From the NCBI RefSeq assembly GCF_001685485.1, contig NZ_BDEL01000001.1, positions 2,043,501 to 2,107,500 on the forward strand: a stretch of DNA of 64,000 nucleotides, read 5' to 3'. Shown here in pieces: positions 20,149 through 29,506 of the stretch. Both the position numbers and the translations under genes were made by a program. The stretch comes from Formosa haliotis. GTDB taxonomy: Bacteria > Bacteroidota > Bacteroidia > Flavobacteriales > Flavobacteriaceae. The notes under the pieces are model-generated. The model did no database searches, was not told the origin of the DNA, and was given only the letters and a program-made list of their open reading frames with translations. How positions within the stretch are numbered: position 1 is the first letter of the stretch; each line of letters opens with the position of its first letter.

Positions 20149-22284
20149 TTAATTTTTCACATTTGCCACGTCCTTTTTAATGGTATATGACAGTTTTAAG
20201 TCTTGAAGCACATTAACAGCTTCTTCTACATAAACATCTTGTGTTAAACTTTCGTGCCAGCGATCGCGTTTTTCTCTTAACGTTGAATCCTTTACAAATA
20301 GGGCTTCTTCGTATGGTAATGATGAATACGTTAAATTCGATTTGTAATTCGATATTTTATCAAATCGCTTAGCTTCAGCCTCATTAAGCTCTAACTTTTC
20401 TTTGTATTTATCGTAGTTTAAACTAAAGGTATTTACATCCATTTTTAGTTTAATCCATTTTGCATTCTCTTCAATTAATTTTAATTGCTCATTATTGCTC
20501 ATACGATCTTTACTCTTTTGTATAGTAGAATCGTAATCGAAATAATTTCCCCATACCGTATAATCTGCGGCAGCAATTTTATCCCATGGTAGCGGATTTA
20601 CTTGATCCTTTTCTCCAATATCTATAAAACTATAACGGTCTGGAACAATAACATCACTCTTTACTCCTTCTAATTGAGTAGACCCTCCGTTAATACGGTA
20701 GAATTTTTGAGTGGTTAATTTCAACGCTCCTAAATCGCCATTGCTATTATTACGTACTAAGTTATTTAAATCTAATACATTTTGAACGGTACCTTTACCA
20801 TACGTTTGTTTACTACCTATAATAATAGCACGTTTATAATCCTGCATAGCAGCTGCTAAAATCTCGGAAGCAGAAGCCGATAATTCGTTTACTAAAATAA
20901 CTAATGGCCCATCCCATTCTATAGATTCATCTTTATCTCTAAGAATTTCTTTAGGCTCGCCTGTAGAGCGCACTTGTACAATTGGACCATCTTTAATAAA
21001 TAATCCAGCCATATCTACAACAGTTTGTAAAGATCCTCCTCCATTATTTCTAAGATCTAAAACCAAACCTTCCATACCCGCTTCTTTTAAACGATCAATC
21101 TCGATTTTAATATCGGAAGCTGCATTTCTGTTGTTATAATTTTCAAAATCTACGTAAAATTTAGGAAGATTGATTACCCCATACTTGATATCCTCTTTAG
21201 TAACTAATGATGATTTCGCATAAGTCTCTTCAAGCTCTACCACATCTCTAACAATAGAAATTTCTTTTGTTGTACCATCAACCTTTTTTACGGTAAGAAT
21301 CACTTTTGTGCCTTTAGGACCTTTTATAAATTTAATGGCATCGTCTAAACGCATACCAACTATATTTACGGCATCCTTTTCCCCTTCTTGACGAACTTTA
21401 AGAATAATATCTCCTACCTCTAACTCTTTTCCTCTCCAAGCTGGACCACCAGAAATTAATTCCATAATCTTGGTATTGTCCATTTTTTTCTGAAGTCTAG
21501 CCCCAATTCCTTCTAACTTACCAGACATTTGTTGGTCGAAACGGTCTTTATCTTCTGGAGCAAAGTAAAAGGTATGTGGATCGAATTCTTCAACAACCGA
21601 ATTTACATACATAGCAAACCAATCATTACGCTCTAAATCGTCTATATAATCTGTGTAATAATTATCTAGATTTTTTAAGGTAGAAGCTCTCGATTCTTTT
21701 TCCATGTCATCGTTAGACTTTAACGTATACGCTGGATCCTTTTGTTTTTTAAGATGCTCCTCGGTTTGTAAATCGTCGTAATTCGCTATAGAAGTAAATT
21801 TAAGTTGCTTTCTCCAACGATCTTTCATCTCCTTTTTAGACTTCGCGTACGGTTTCTCGTTGTAGTCTGCATTGAATTCTTCATCTACCGTATAATCGAA
21901 AGGTGCATTTAAAACCTCTTTATACAAGGTTTTAGACTCTTCTATTCTCTGAATTAAACGCTCGTGAGTTACATTAAAAAAAGTAATATCGTACTCTTTT
22001 AATTGATCGTCAATATTATCTTTATACTTTTCAAATTCTTTGATGTCCGATTCGTAGAAATAACGTTTTAAAGGATCTATGGCCTTTAAATAATTATTAA
22101 AAACGTCTTCAGAAAAATTATCATCTAAAGTTTTAGGGTCGAAATGACCGCGTTCAAGCACATAAGTAATAACTTGTATTAATAATTTATCCTTATCTGG
22201 ATTGTTGAATGTTTTGGTAGTAAAACTGCAAGAAGCGAATGCTAATAACAACAGTAAAACTAAATATCTATAATTCCTTTTCAT
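20149..22284 (-). CDS. Tail-specific (carboxy-terminal processing) protease, lipoprotein
   Basis: This S41 peptidase cleaves exported proteins from the C-terminus in the periplasm. I prefer the Met at 22284 (711 residues), because it gives a clean lipoprotein signal with lipobox AFASC. The frame also offers an ATG at 22302. Domains in order: a long N-terminal helical region, PDZ (about 240-330, with EGIGARLQ and VGDIILKV), the catalytic S41 domain (ELSASASEI with Ser, then KQTYGKGTV with Lys) and a C-terminal domain seen in Prc-type enzymes. Length fits Prc rather than the shorter CtpA. Confidence 0.92.
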   Translation of the reverse strand: MKRNYRYLVLLLLLAFASCSFTTKTFNNPDKDKLLIQVITYVLERGHFDPKTLDDNFSEDVFNNYLKAIDPLKRYFYESDIKEFEKYKDNIDDQLKEYDITFFNVTHERLIQRIEESKTLYKEVLNAPFDYTVDEEFNADYNEKPYAKSKKEMKDRWRKQLKFTSIANYDDLQTEEHLKKQKDPAYTLKSNDDMEKESRASTLKNLDNYYTDYIDDLERNDWFAMYVNSVVEEFDPHTFYFAPEDKDRFDQQMSGKLEGIGARLQKKMDNTKIMELISGGPAWRGKELEVGDIILKVRQEGEKDAVNIVGMRLDDAIKFIKGPKGTKVILTVKKVDGTTKEISIVRDVVELEETYAKSSLVTKEDIKYGVINLPKFYVDFENYNNRNAASDIKIEIDRLKEAGMEGLVLDLRNNGGGSLQTVVDMAGLFIKDGPIVQVRSTGEPKEILRDKDESIEWDGPLVILVNELSASASEILAAAMQDYKRAIIIGSKQTYGKGTVQNVLDLNNLVRNNSNGDLGALKLTTQKFYRINGGSTQLEGVKSDVIVPDRYSFIDIGEKDQVNPLPWDKIAAADYTVWGNYFDYDSTIQKSKDRMSNNEQLKLIEENAKWIKLKMDVNTFSLNYDKYKEKLELNEAEAKRFDKISNYKSNLTYSSLPYEEALFVKDSTLREKRDRWHESLTQDVYVEEAVNVLQDLKLSYTIKKDVANVKN

Positions 22285-22439
22285 AAGCCTGTAAAAGTGC
22301 ATCGTATATTTTTCACTAAAGTAGAGAAAAAACTATGCCAATAAAAATACAAGAGCCGTAATTTTTTGTTAAACTGAACAAATTAGAAGTTTCATGCATA
22401 TTTTATGTATTTTAGCAATGCGTTTTCAAATCTAAAAAT

Positions 22440-23216
22440 ATGTCTAAAAAACCACTTATCCTGGTTGTAAACGACGACGGCATTACTGCACCGGGGATAA
22501 GAACTCTTATAAAAATAATGAATACCATTGGAGATGTTGTAGTTGTCGCTCCAGATAGTCCACAAAGTGGAATGGGCCATGCCATAACAGTAGATTCTAC
22601 TTTATATGTAGAAAAAATTCATATCGACAACGGTCCTCAATCGGAGTACAGTTGTTCGGGAACCCCTGCCGACTGTGTTAAACTTGGGGTTCGCGAAATT
22701 TTAAAGCGTAAACCAGACCTTTGTGTTTCTGGTATTAATCACGGCTCCAACTCATCTATCAATGTTATTTACTCGGGAACCATGAGTGCCGCTATTGAAG
22801 CTGGTATTGAAGGGATTCCTGCCATTGGATTTTCTTTACTTGACTTCAATTGGAATGCTAATTTTGAGCATGCCGAATCTTTCATAAAAACGATTACAGA
22901 ACGTGCCTTAAAAAATGGTTTACCCGAAGGTGTTGTCCTGAATGTTAATATTCCGAATAAAAATAAAAAAGATATTAAAGGGATTCGGGTTTGCCGACAA
23001 GCTAAAGCCAATTGGGTGGAGAAATTCGATAAGCGCCAAAGTCCGATGGGAAAAGATTATTACTGGCTGGCTGGTAAGTTTGTAAATTTAGATCAAGGTG
23101 AAGATACAGACGAATGGGCGTTAGAAAATAATTATGTTTCTGTTGTGCCTGTACAATTCGATTTAACAGCGTACCAAAGCATTAAACAAATTAATACTTG
23201 GAATTTAAATGATTAA
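22440..23216 (+). CDS. surE: 5'/3'-nucleotidase SurE
   Basis: This 258-residue metal-dependent phosphatase removes phosphate from nucleoside monophosphates. The metal-binding Asp pair is in VNDDGITAPG (residues 10-19), followed by APDSPQSGMGHA, SGTPADCV and SGINHGSN, all hallmark SurE segments. It is divergent from the tail-specific protease gene. Its end overlaps the next small membrane protein by 8 bases. Confidence 0.97.
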   Translation: MSKKPLILVVNDDGITAPGIRTLIKIMNTIGDVVVVAPDSPQSGMGHAITVDSTLYVEKIHIDNGPQSEYSCSGTPADCVKLGVREILKRKPDLCVSGINHGSNSSINVIYSGTMSAAIEAGIEGIPAIGFSLLDFNWNANFEHAESFIKTITERALKNGLPEGVVLNVNIPNKNKKDIKGIRVCRQAKANWVEKFDKRQSPMGKDYYWLAGKFVNLDQGEDTDEWALENNYVSVVPVQFDLTAYQSIKQINTWNLND

Positions 23217-23493
23217 AAAAGAAGTTTTCATAGGATTTATAGTGGGAATTATTGCCAATGCCATAGGCTTATTTTTAGCCGCTACTTTACTTGGCCAAGG
23301 CGATGATGCTATTACCGTAATTAAAGCGGCATCTGCTGAAGGATTTTTAGGAAAATTAATGAGTTTGGGTGCCATTCTTAATTTGGCCGCATTTTTTGTG
23401 TATATAAAAAAGAAACAGGATTATAGAGCAAGAGGAGTTTTATTGGCTACCTTATGTATAGCAGTGTTTACCTTCATTTTTAAATTTTTATAA
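23209..23493 (+). CDS. Small membrane protein of unknown function
   Basis: The 94 residues contain three predicted membrane segments (about 6-26, 48-66 and 74-93) separated by short charged loops with KKKQDYRARG before the last. I recognise no named family. It overlaps surE by 8 bases and lpxB by one base, so it is translated as part of a surE-lpxB unit. That context hints at an envelope role but does not show one. Confidence 0.85.
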   Translation: MIKKEVFIGFIVGIIANAIGLFLAATLLGQGDDAITVIKAASAEGFLGKLMSLGAILNLAAFFVYIKKKQDYRARGVLLATLCIAVFTFIFKFL

Positions 23494-24611
23494 TGAAATA
23501 TTACATTATTGCAGGAGAAGCTTCGGGAGATTTACACGGCTCGAATTTAATGAAAGCGTTACAGAAAGAAGACATTAACGCTGACTTTAGATTTTGGGGA
23601 GGCGATCTTATGCAACATGTAGGTGGTACTTTAGTAAGCCATTATAAGGAACGTTCCTTTATGGGGTTTTCTGAGGTTATCATGAATTTATCTAAAATTT
23701 TTAAAGCCATATCTTTCTGTAAACAAGATATACTGCAATACCAACCAGACGTTATTATTTTTATAGACAATTCTGGTTTTAATTTGCGTATTGCCAAATG
23801 GGCCAAAGCAAATAACTTCACTACCAACTATTATATTTCGCCACAAGTTTGGGCCTCTAGAGCGGGACGCGTTAAAGATATTAAACGCGACATCGATGCC
23901 ATGTATGTTATTTTGCCGTTTGTAAAACCGTTTTATGAAACCTATGATTACGATGTTACCTTTGTAGGACACCCATTAATTGATGCTATTTCTGACCGAA
24001 CTCAGGTTGATGAATATGAATTTAGAGCAGAGCACGGATTAAGCACTTTACCAATTATTGCCATACTTCCCGGAAGCAGAAAGCAAGAAATAAGCAAGAT
24101 GCTTACCGTTATGCTTAGTATTATTGACGATTATCCAAAATATCAATTTGTTATTGCAGGAGCACCTAGTCAGGATTTTAGTTTTTACCAAACCTTTATT
24201 AAGAACACAAATGTTAGTTTTGTTAATAATAAAACCTACGATTTACTAAGTGTCTCTTACGCTGCATTAGTAACCTCTGGTACAGCAACACTAGAAACCG
24301 CTTTGTTTAAAGTACCACAAGTGGTTTGCTATAAAGCCAGTTGGTTGTCTTACCAAATAGGGAGACGAATTGTAACTTTAAAATATATTTCATTAGTGAA
24401 TTTAATCATGGATAAACCTATAGTTACCGAACTTATTCAAGATGATTTTAATTCTGAAAATTTAAAAAAAGAACTCAACCTCATTTTAAACCCTTACGAA
24501 CGCACCAAATTCTTTATTAATTATTACGATTTAGAAAAGAAACTTGGCGGTAAAGGTGCAAGCCAAAAAGCAGCAAGCCTCATTTACAAAGCCCTAAAAT
24601 CAAACACCTAA
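23493..24611 (+). CDS. lpxB: Lipid-A-disaccharide synthase LpxB
   Basis: This peripheral membrane GT19 enzyme joins UDP-2,3-diacylglucosamine and lipid X to form the lipid A disaccharide. The 372 residues start with the signature IAGEASGDLHGSNLM and carry ISPQVWASRAGRVKDIKRD, LPFVKPFYE, VGHPLID, LPGSRKQEI and TSGTATLETALF, all conserved in LpxB. It shows that the cell makes lipid A. It lies in a tight plus-strand run with surE and the NlpC/P60 gene (one base gap). Confidence 0.97.
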   Translation: MKYYIIAGEASGDLHGSNLMKALQKEDINADFRFWGGDLMQHVGGTLVSHYKERSFMGFSEVIMNLSKIFKAISFCKQDILQYQPDVIIFIDNSGFNLRIAKWAKANNFTTNYYISPQVWASRAGRVKDIKRDIDAMYVILPFVKPFYETYDYDVTFVGHPLIDAISDRTQVDEYEFRAEHGLSTLPIIAILPGSRKQEISKMLTVMLSIIDDYPKYQFVIAGAPSQDFSFYQTFIKNTNVSFVNNKTYDLLSVSYAALVTSGTATLETALFKVPQVVCYKASWLSYQIGRRIVTLKYISLVNLIMDKPIVTELIQDDFNSENLKKELNLILNPYERTKFFINYYDLEKKLGGKGASQKAASLIYKALKSNT

Positions 24612-24612
24612 T

Positions 24613-25179
24613 ATGCATAAATCCGTAGTTATACTTTGCTTACTTCTTATTGTAAGCAGCTGTAAATCTTCTAAAAAATCTACTAGCTCTAGACCTGCCT
24701 CGTCACCCCAAGTTTCAGTTTCGCCTACGCAAAACAGTGATACCGGAAATGATGATGTTGTGGTTTTAGCTCCCGAGAACTACGACGATTTAAAGCGCAT
24801 AGGTATAGAGATCGTAGATTATGCCAAACAGTTTGAAGGTGTACGTTATAAATTTGGAGGCACTACAAAAAAAGGCATGGATTGTTCGGGTTTAGTATTC
24901 GAGTCTTTTAAAGCCTACAATATTAATTTACCTCGAGTTTCTCGCGACATGGCTAAAGAAGGCGTAAAAATAGATATTGATGATGTTAAGGTGGGCGATT
25001 TATTATTCTTTCATACCAACCCAAACCGAAAAACCATTAATCATGTTGGTTTAGTGGTTTCTTCTCGAACTGGGAATGTAGAATTTATTCACTCTACAAC
25101 AAGCAAAGGTGTTATAACCTCTTCTTTAGCAGAACGTTACTGGTATTATTCTTTTAAAGAGGCGCGCAGAATTCTCTAA
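24613..25179 (+). CDS. C40 (NlpC/P60) peptidase lipoprotein
   Basis: This 188-residue predicted lipoprotein has a lipobox at VSSC (Cys17), a Ser/Thr-rich linker (about 18-50), then an NlpC/P60 domain with catalytic Cys91 (DCSG), His144 (NHVG) and His160 (FIHS). Family members cut peptide stems of peptidoglycan, usually the gamma-D-Glu to mDAP bond, which agrees with the mDAP-type MurE in this window. It follows lpxB directly and precedes comEC by 19 bases. Confidence 0.93.
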   Translation: MHKSVVILCLLLIVSSCKSSKKSTSSRPASSPQVSVSPTQNSDTGNDDVVVLAPENYDDLKRIGIEIVDYAKQFEGVRYKFGGTTKKGMDCSGLVFESFKAYNINLPRVSRDMAKEGVKIDIDDVKVGDLLFFHTNPNRKTINHVGLVVSSRTGNVEFIHSTTSKGVITSSLAERYWYYSFKEARRIL

Positions 25180-25198
25180 TATTTAGTATCTTACTGGT

Positions 25199-27226
25199 AT
25201 GAAGTTGTTTAGCTTTATACTTGTAAAACTAACGCTCCTTATAATACTAGGTATTTGTTTTGGCCATGCCTATAACATTCCCTTATTTTGGAGTTTACTT
25301 GCTTGCGCCTTACTACTTGTATTGTTAGGCAGCATTTGGTTTTCTCATAAGACTAACTTTAAACCTCCTGCTTCTTTTGGAATTACAGCTTTTATTTTAA
25401 CCTTCTTCATCGGGGTTTTCACCGTAAATGTACATAACGAAAAACTTCAAAAAAGCCATTATTCTCGGCTAAATACTGAATCAAACAAAATAACAATTAA
25501 AATTCGAGAGGTATTAAAACCTAATGCTTATTACGACAAATACATTGTTGAAATTTTAAAAATTAATAATGAAAAGGTTACAGGCACATCTTTACTAAAT
25601 ATTAAAAAAGATACACTAACCCGCCAATTTAAGATTGATGACGTTTTCTTAACAACTGAAAAATTTCAAGAGATTACACCACCTTTAAATCCCAATCAAT
25701 TTGATTATAAAGCCTATTTAGAACGGCGGTATATTTATCATCAAATAGTTGCTAGCCCAAATCAGTTACTAAAATTAGCACATAACCATACAAGCCTTCT
25801 AGGAGTTGCTTATAAGGTGAATACTTTTGTACGAGACCGCTTACAACAATATAGTTTTGGTAACGATCAGTTAGCGGTATTACACGCTTTATTACTGGGG
25901 CAACGGCAAGACCTTTCGGAAACCTTGTATAAAAATTACACGAAAGCAGGCGCAGTACACATCTTGGCTGTATCGGGTTTACACGTTGGTATTTTACTTC
26001 TTATTCTAAATTTCCTCTTCAAACCCATAGAACGTGTAACACATGGAAAAGTTATTAAAACAATTTGCATTGTTGCCTTAATGTGGTGTTTTGCTTTTTT
26101 AACAGGGTTATCTCCTTCGGTTTCCAGAGCTACGCTTATGTTTACATTAGTAGCCATAAGTTTAAATTCTAACAGACCCACTAATATTTATAATACTCTG
26201 GCTATTTCGGCCTTTTTATTATTACTATGGAATCCACTACTCCTTTACGATGTCGGATTTCAATTAAGCTATTTGGCGGTATTAAGTATTGTTACCTTTC
26301 AACCTCTTTTTTATAAGCTATGGATCCCGAAACATAAACTAACCAATATCCTCTGGAATACCACAACGGTAACTTTTGCAGCACAAATTGGGGTTTTACC
26401 CGTTAGCCTATTTTATTTTCATCAATTTCCCGGACTTTTTTTCCTTTCTAATTTAATTATTGTGCCGTTACTAGGTTATATACTGGGGTTTGGAATTTTA
26501 GTAAATGTTCTGGCTACTTTACAACTACTTCCACCGCTATTGGTTCTAATTTTAAACAAAACAATTGGGTTTATGAATGGCTTTGTTACATGGGTTGCGA
26601 GTCAGGATCAATTCATTTTTGATTCTATTTCTATTAAACTCAATTCCGTTTTGGCCATATATTTACTAATACTCTGCCTGATTTATGTTTATACAACTCC
26701 GAAGTTTAAATCGGTAGCCTTTGTGTTATTGGCTTGCATAACACTACAGCTCACCTTTATTTACAACCGCTGGCAAGTACAATCTCAAGAATGGATATTA
26801 TTTCATAAAAACAGAGAAAGTATTTTAGCCGAACGAAAGGCCTATTCACTTTTTATACACAGCACATCGGACTCCTCTTTAGCAACAAAACAATATCCGT
26901 TAAAAAGCTATATAATTTCCAATGAAATAAAAAGAACAGCTACAACGCCGTTAAAATCTGTATACAATGTTCTCGACAAAAGATTGCTTGTAGTAGATAG
27001 TTCGGCGGTGTATACTATTAAAGGGTTTAACCCCCATTATATTGTGCTTAGCAATTCGCCTAAAGTCAATTTAAATCGCTTGATCGATTCCTTAGTTCCG
27101 AAACAAATAATTGCAGATGGTAGCAACTACAAATCGTATATAAGTCGTTGGGAAACGACCTGTAAAAACAAAAAAATCCCTTTCTACCAAACAGGTAAAA
27201 AGGGCGCTTTTCTTTTTAATAGATGA
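25199..27226 (+). CDS. ComEC/Rec2 family DNA-uptake channel protein
   Basis: This 675-residue polytopic membrane protein has an N-terminal DUF4131-like region (about 30-190) and the Competence domain (about 220-500) with the signature LAVSGLHVGILL. ComEC forms the inner membrane channel for transforming DNA. The C-terminal 170 residues do not show the HxHxDH metal motif of the beta-lactamase-like domain found in Firmicutes ComEC, as is common in Bacteroidetes. The last codons form a terminator-like hairpin. No other competence genes are in the window. Confidence 0.9.
   Translation: MKLFSFILVKLTLLIILGICFGHAYNIPLFWSLLACALLLVLLGSIWFSHKTNFKPPASFGITAFILTFFIGVFTVNVHNEKLQKSHYSRLNTESNKITIKIREVLKPNAYYDKYIVEILKINNEKVTGTSLLNIKKDTLTRQFKIDDVFLTTEKFQEITPPLNPNQFDYKAYLERRYIYHQIVASPNQLLKLAHNHTSLLGVAYKVNTFVRDRLQQYSFGNDQLAVLHALLLGQRQDLSETLYKNYTKAGAVHILAVSGLHVGILLLILNFLFKPIERVTHGKVIKTICIVALMWCFAFLTGLSPSVSRATLMFTLVAISLNSNRPTNIYNTLAISAFLLLLWNPLLLYDVGFQLSYLAVLSIVTFQPLFYKLWIPKHKLTNILWNTTTVTFAAQIGVLPVSLFYFHQFPGLFFLSNLIIVPLLGYILGFGILVNVLATLQLLPPLLVLILNKTIGFMNGFVTWVASQDQFIFDSISIKLNSVLAIYLLILCLIYVYTTPKFKSVAFVLLACITLQLTFIYNRWQVQSQEWILFHKNRESILAERKAYSLFIHSTSDSSLATKQYPLKSYIISNEIKRTATTPLKSVYNVLDKRLLVVDSSAVYTIKGFNPHYIVLSNSPKVNLNRLIDSLVPKQIIADGSNYKSYISRWETTCKNKKIPFYQTGKKGAFLFNR
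27178..27217 (+). terminator. Intrinsic terminator inside the 3' end of comEC
   Basis: The stem CCCTTTCTACC with GGTAAAAAGGG (one mismatch, 5-base loop) is followed by a T-rich run. It lies within the last 17 codons and closes the surE-comEC transcript before the convergent thioredoxin gene. Confidence 0.55.
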
Positions 27227-27233
27227 CTAAGCG

Positions 27234-27785
27234 TTATGGCACAAATTCTGGCACAAAACTTTCATAATAGCTTGTAAACTCTTCTTGCGTTTTAATCTCT
27301 TTATGTTTATCCTCTTTAAACAACTTTAAATACAACTCTAATTGTTGTGGTTTTTGATATCCTCTAATTGGGGCTAAAAGTGCACCGTTTTCATCGAAAA
27401 ACACTATCGTCGGATAGGCATTCACCCCAAGCTTTCTTGTAAACTCATGTACACTATTACGTTTGTTTGTCTTTGCTGGATCGAAATGAGGATTGCCTAA
27501 AGTTACATCGTTAAATAAGATAGATTCATCCCCTTCTGCATTAAATTTAACAGCGTAATAATTAGCATTAACATAGTCTATTACGTCCTTATTTCCGAAA
27601 GTGTTTTTGTCTAACATTTTACAAGGACCACACCAGTTGGTATACACATCCATCATCATTTTCTTAGGTTCTTTTTTCTGAAGTTCAACAGCCTCATTAT
27701 AAGACATCCATTTTATTTCCTGAGCATTTATAACTCCTATGGAGCATAAAAGCACCAATAAGAACATCCCTTTTTTTATTAACAT
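27234..27785 (-). CDS. Exported thioredoxin-family protein
   Basis: The 183 residues have a signal peptide (about 1-21, ending INA), then a thioredoxin fold with the redox motif WCGPCK, followed by KMLDKNTFG...VIDYVNANYYAVKFNAEG and a cis-Pro in NAYPTIVFF. The layout is that of the Thioredoxin_7 group. It would act as a periplasmic disulfide reductant or folding factor with an unknown partner. It is convergent with comEC and transcribed like the POT transporter upstream, though a terminator separates them. Confidence 0.88.
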   Translation of the reverse strand: MLIKKGMFLLVLLCSIGVINAQEIKWMSYNEAVELQKKEPKKMMMDVYTNWCGPCKMLDKNTFGNKDVIDYVNANYYAVKFNAEGDESILFNDVTLGNPHFDPAKTNKRNSVHEFTRKLGVNAYPTIVFFDENGALLAPIRGYQKPQQLELYLKLFKEDKHKEIKTQEEFTSYYESFVPEFVP

Positions 27786-27832
27786 ACCTTAAGTTTAAAA
27801 TATTGAATTTGTTAGTAATGGTCTAAAATAAC

Positions 27833-27860
27833 AAAAGCACCTTACAACGAAGATGCTTTT
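27833..27860 (-). terminator. Intrinsic terminator after the first POT transporter gene
   Basis: An 11 bp stem (AAAAGCATCTT / AAGGTGCTTTT on the minus strand, one G-T pair) with a 6-base loop lies 25 bases past the POT stop. A T-rich region follows. Confidence 0.7.
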
Positions 27861-27884
27861 ATTGTTTTTTAACGTATTGTATAA

Positions 27885-29471
27885 TTAACGCACACCGTGC
27901 ATCAGTTTGTTCATGACTTTAGTTAGAGACATTACAAGTAAGCCTGCTACTATTGGTACTACAGTAAAAATTAAAAAGAAAGTACTCATATCGTACGCTG
28001 CAGTAATTTTATCAATTAATCCTCCCATAGTCCCTGCTAATTTATTTCCGAGACCAACAGCGATATACCATAATCCAAACATAAGTCCGATTTTAGCAGC
28101 TGGCACTAATTTACTAACATAAGATAGGCCTACTGGAGATAAAGACAACTCTCCTAGGGTATGCAATAAATAAGCAAGAATTAGCCAAATAATGCTAACA
28201 GAAGCTGTTTGAGCTCCCTGCGGAATACTAGCCGAACCATATGCTAAAACCCCAAAACCAAGACCTAATAAAACTAAGCCCATTCCGAATTTAACGGTTG
28301 CTGGTGGATTGTATTTACTTTCCCATATTTTGGATACTAAAGGCGCAAAAGCAATAATATAAAATGAATTTAATATACCGAACCATGATGCTGGAATTTC
28401 GGTATTCTCTTGAGAAAATTGTTCATTTAACATGTAAATTACAATTCCCCAAATAATCGCAAAACTTAAGCCTAATGCAAGATTTGATACCCGATATTTA
28501 CTAAAGGTAATTTTAAACAATTGTAATAGCACGTAGGTAATTATTAATAATGGTATTACCGTAAGTAATGTATTTGCAATTCTAAATGCTAAAGCAGAGT
28601 TCCCTTCTAAAACACGATTTGTATAATCTGAAGCAAAAATAGTCATTGATCCACCAGCCTGCTCGAAAGCGGCCCAAAAGAAAATAGTGAAAAAGGCTAA
28701 AATCCCAACCACAATATAACGATCTCTTTGAACCTTAGAAGACACTATTTCTTCTTTCTCAACAGCTGTGTTTTCTCCATTTTCTTTATGCTCCTCATCG
28801 AAGGTAATAGTTTCTGATGGCGATAGCCCTATTCTTCCAAAAATCCCTTGGGCTAACCAAAACTGAATCATTCCTAAGAACATAAAAACACCAGCTAAAC
28901 CAAATCCCCAATGCCATCCTACAGATTCACCTATGTATCCACATAATAAAATTCCTAAAAATGCACCTGCATTTACACCCATATAAAAAATAGTAAACGC
29001 ACCATCTTTTTTATCTTGAGCATTTTTATAAACACCATTAATAATAGATGTAATATTCGGTTTGAATAATCCATTTCCAGCAACCAATAATCCAATTCCT
29101 AAGTATAAACTCCAAGGTGTATCGAATGCCATTGCCGCATGTCCTAAGGTCATAATTAATGCCCCTATTGCAACAGCACGACGGTAGCCAAATATTTTAT
29201 CTGCTAAAATCCCTCCTAAAATCGGTGAAAAATAAACAAGCATCGTATAGGTTCCGTAAAGTCCTAAGGCATCCTCTCTACTCCATGCCCAGCCACCATC
29301 AATAATTGCAGATGTTAAGAATAACACTAAAATGGCACGCATTCCATAATAGGAAAAACGCTCCCACATTTCTGTAAAAAATAAGACGAACAATCCCGAT
29401 GGATGTCCCATTAACAATTTTCGGTTCATGTCGGAACCTTCAAATCTAAAGTTCGTTGTACTAGTACTCAT
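27885..29471 (-). CDS. Proton-dependent oligopeptide transporter (POT/PTR2 family)
   Basis: This 528-residue MFS-type inner membrane transporter takes up di- and tripeptides with protons. It carries the POT signature EMWERFSYYGMRAIL (about residues 31-45), a GG-D-K cytoplasmic loop (GGILADKIFGYRRA), FYMGVNAGAFLG, and the C-terminal FEQAGGSM and LSPVGLSYVSKLVP motifs. About 14 membrane segments are visible. A second family member follows 35 bases upstream in transcription order, so the pair is a tandem duplication that has diverged. Confidence 0.94.
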   Translation of the reverse strand: MSTSTTNFRFEGSDMNRKLLMGHPSGLFVLFFTEMWERFSYYGMRAILVLFLTSAIIDGGWAWSREDALGLYGTYTMLVYFSPILGGILADKIFGYRRAVAIGALIMTLGHAAMAFDTPWSLYLGIGLLVAGNGLFKPNITSIINGVYKNAQDKKDGAFTIFYMGVNAGAFLGILLCGYIGESVGWHWGFGLAGVFMFLGMIQFWLAQGIFGRIGLSPSETITFDEEHKENGENTAVEKEEIVSSKVQRDRYIVVGILAFFTIFFWAAFEQAGGSMTIFASDYTNRVLEGNSALAFRIANTLLTVIPLLIITYVLLQLFKITFSKYRVSNLALGLSFAIIWGIVIYMLNEQFSQENTEIPASWFGILNSFYIIAFAPLVSKIWESKYNPPATVKFGMGLVLLGLGFGVLAYGSASIPQGAQTASVSIIWLILAYLLHTLGELSLSPVGLSYVSKLVPAAKIGLMFGLWYIAVGLGNKLAGTMGGLIDKITAAYDMSTFFLIFTVVPIVAGLLVMSLTKVMNKLMHGVR

Positions 29472-29506
29472 TGCTAAATAATTAAGTTAATTTAGGGCTA
29501 TTTAAT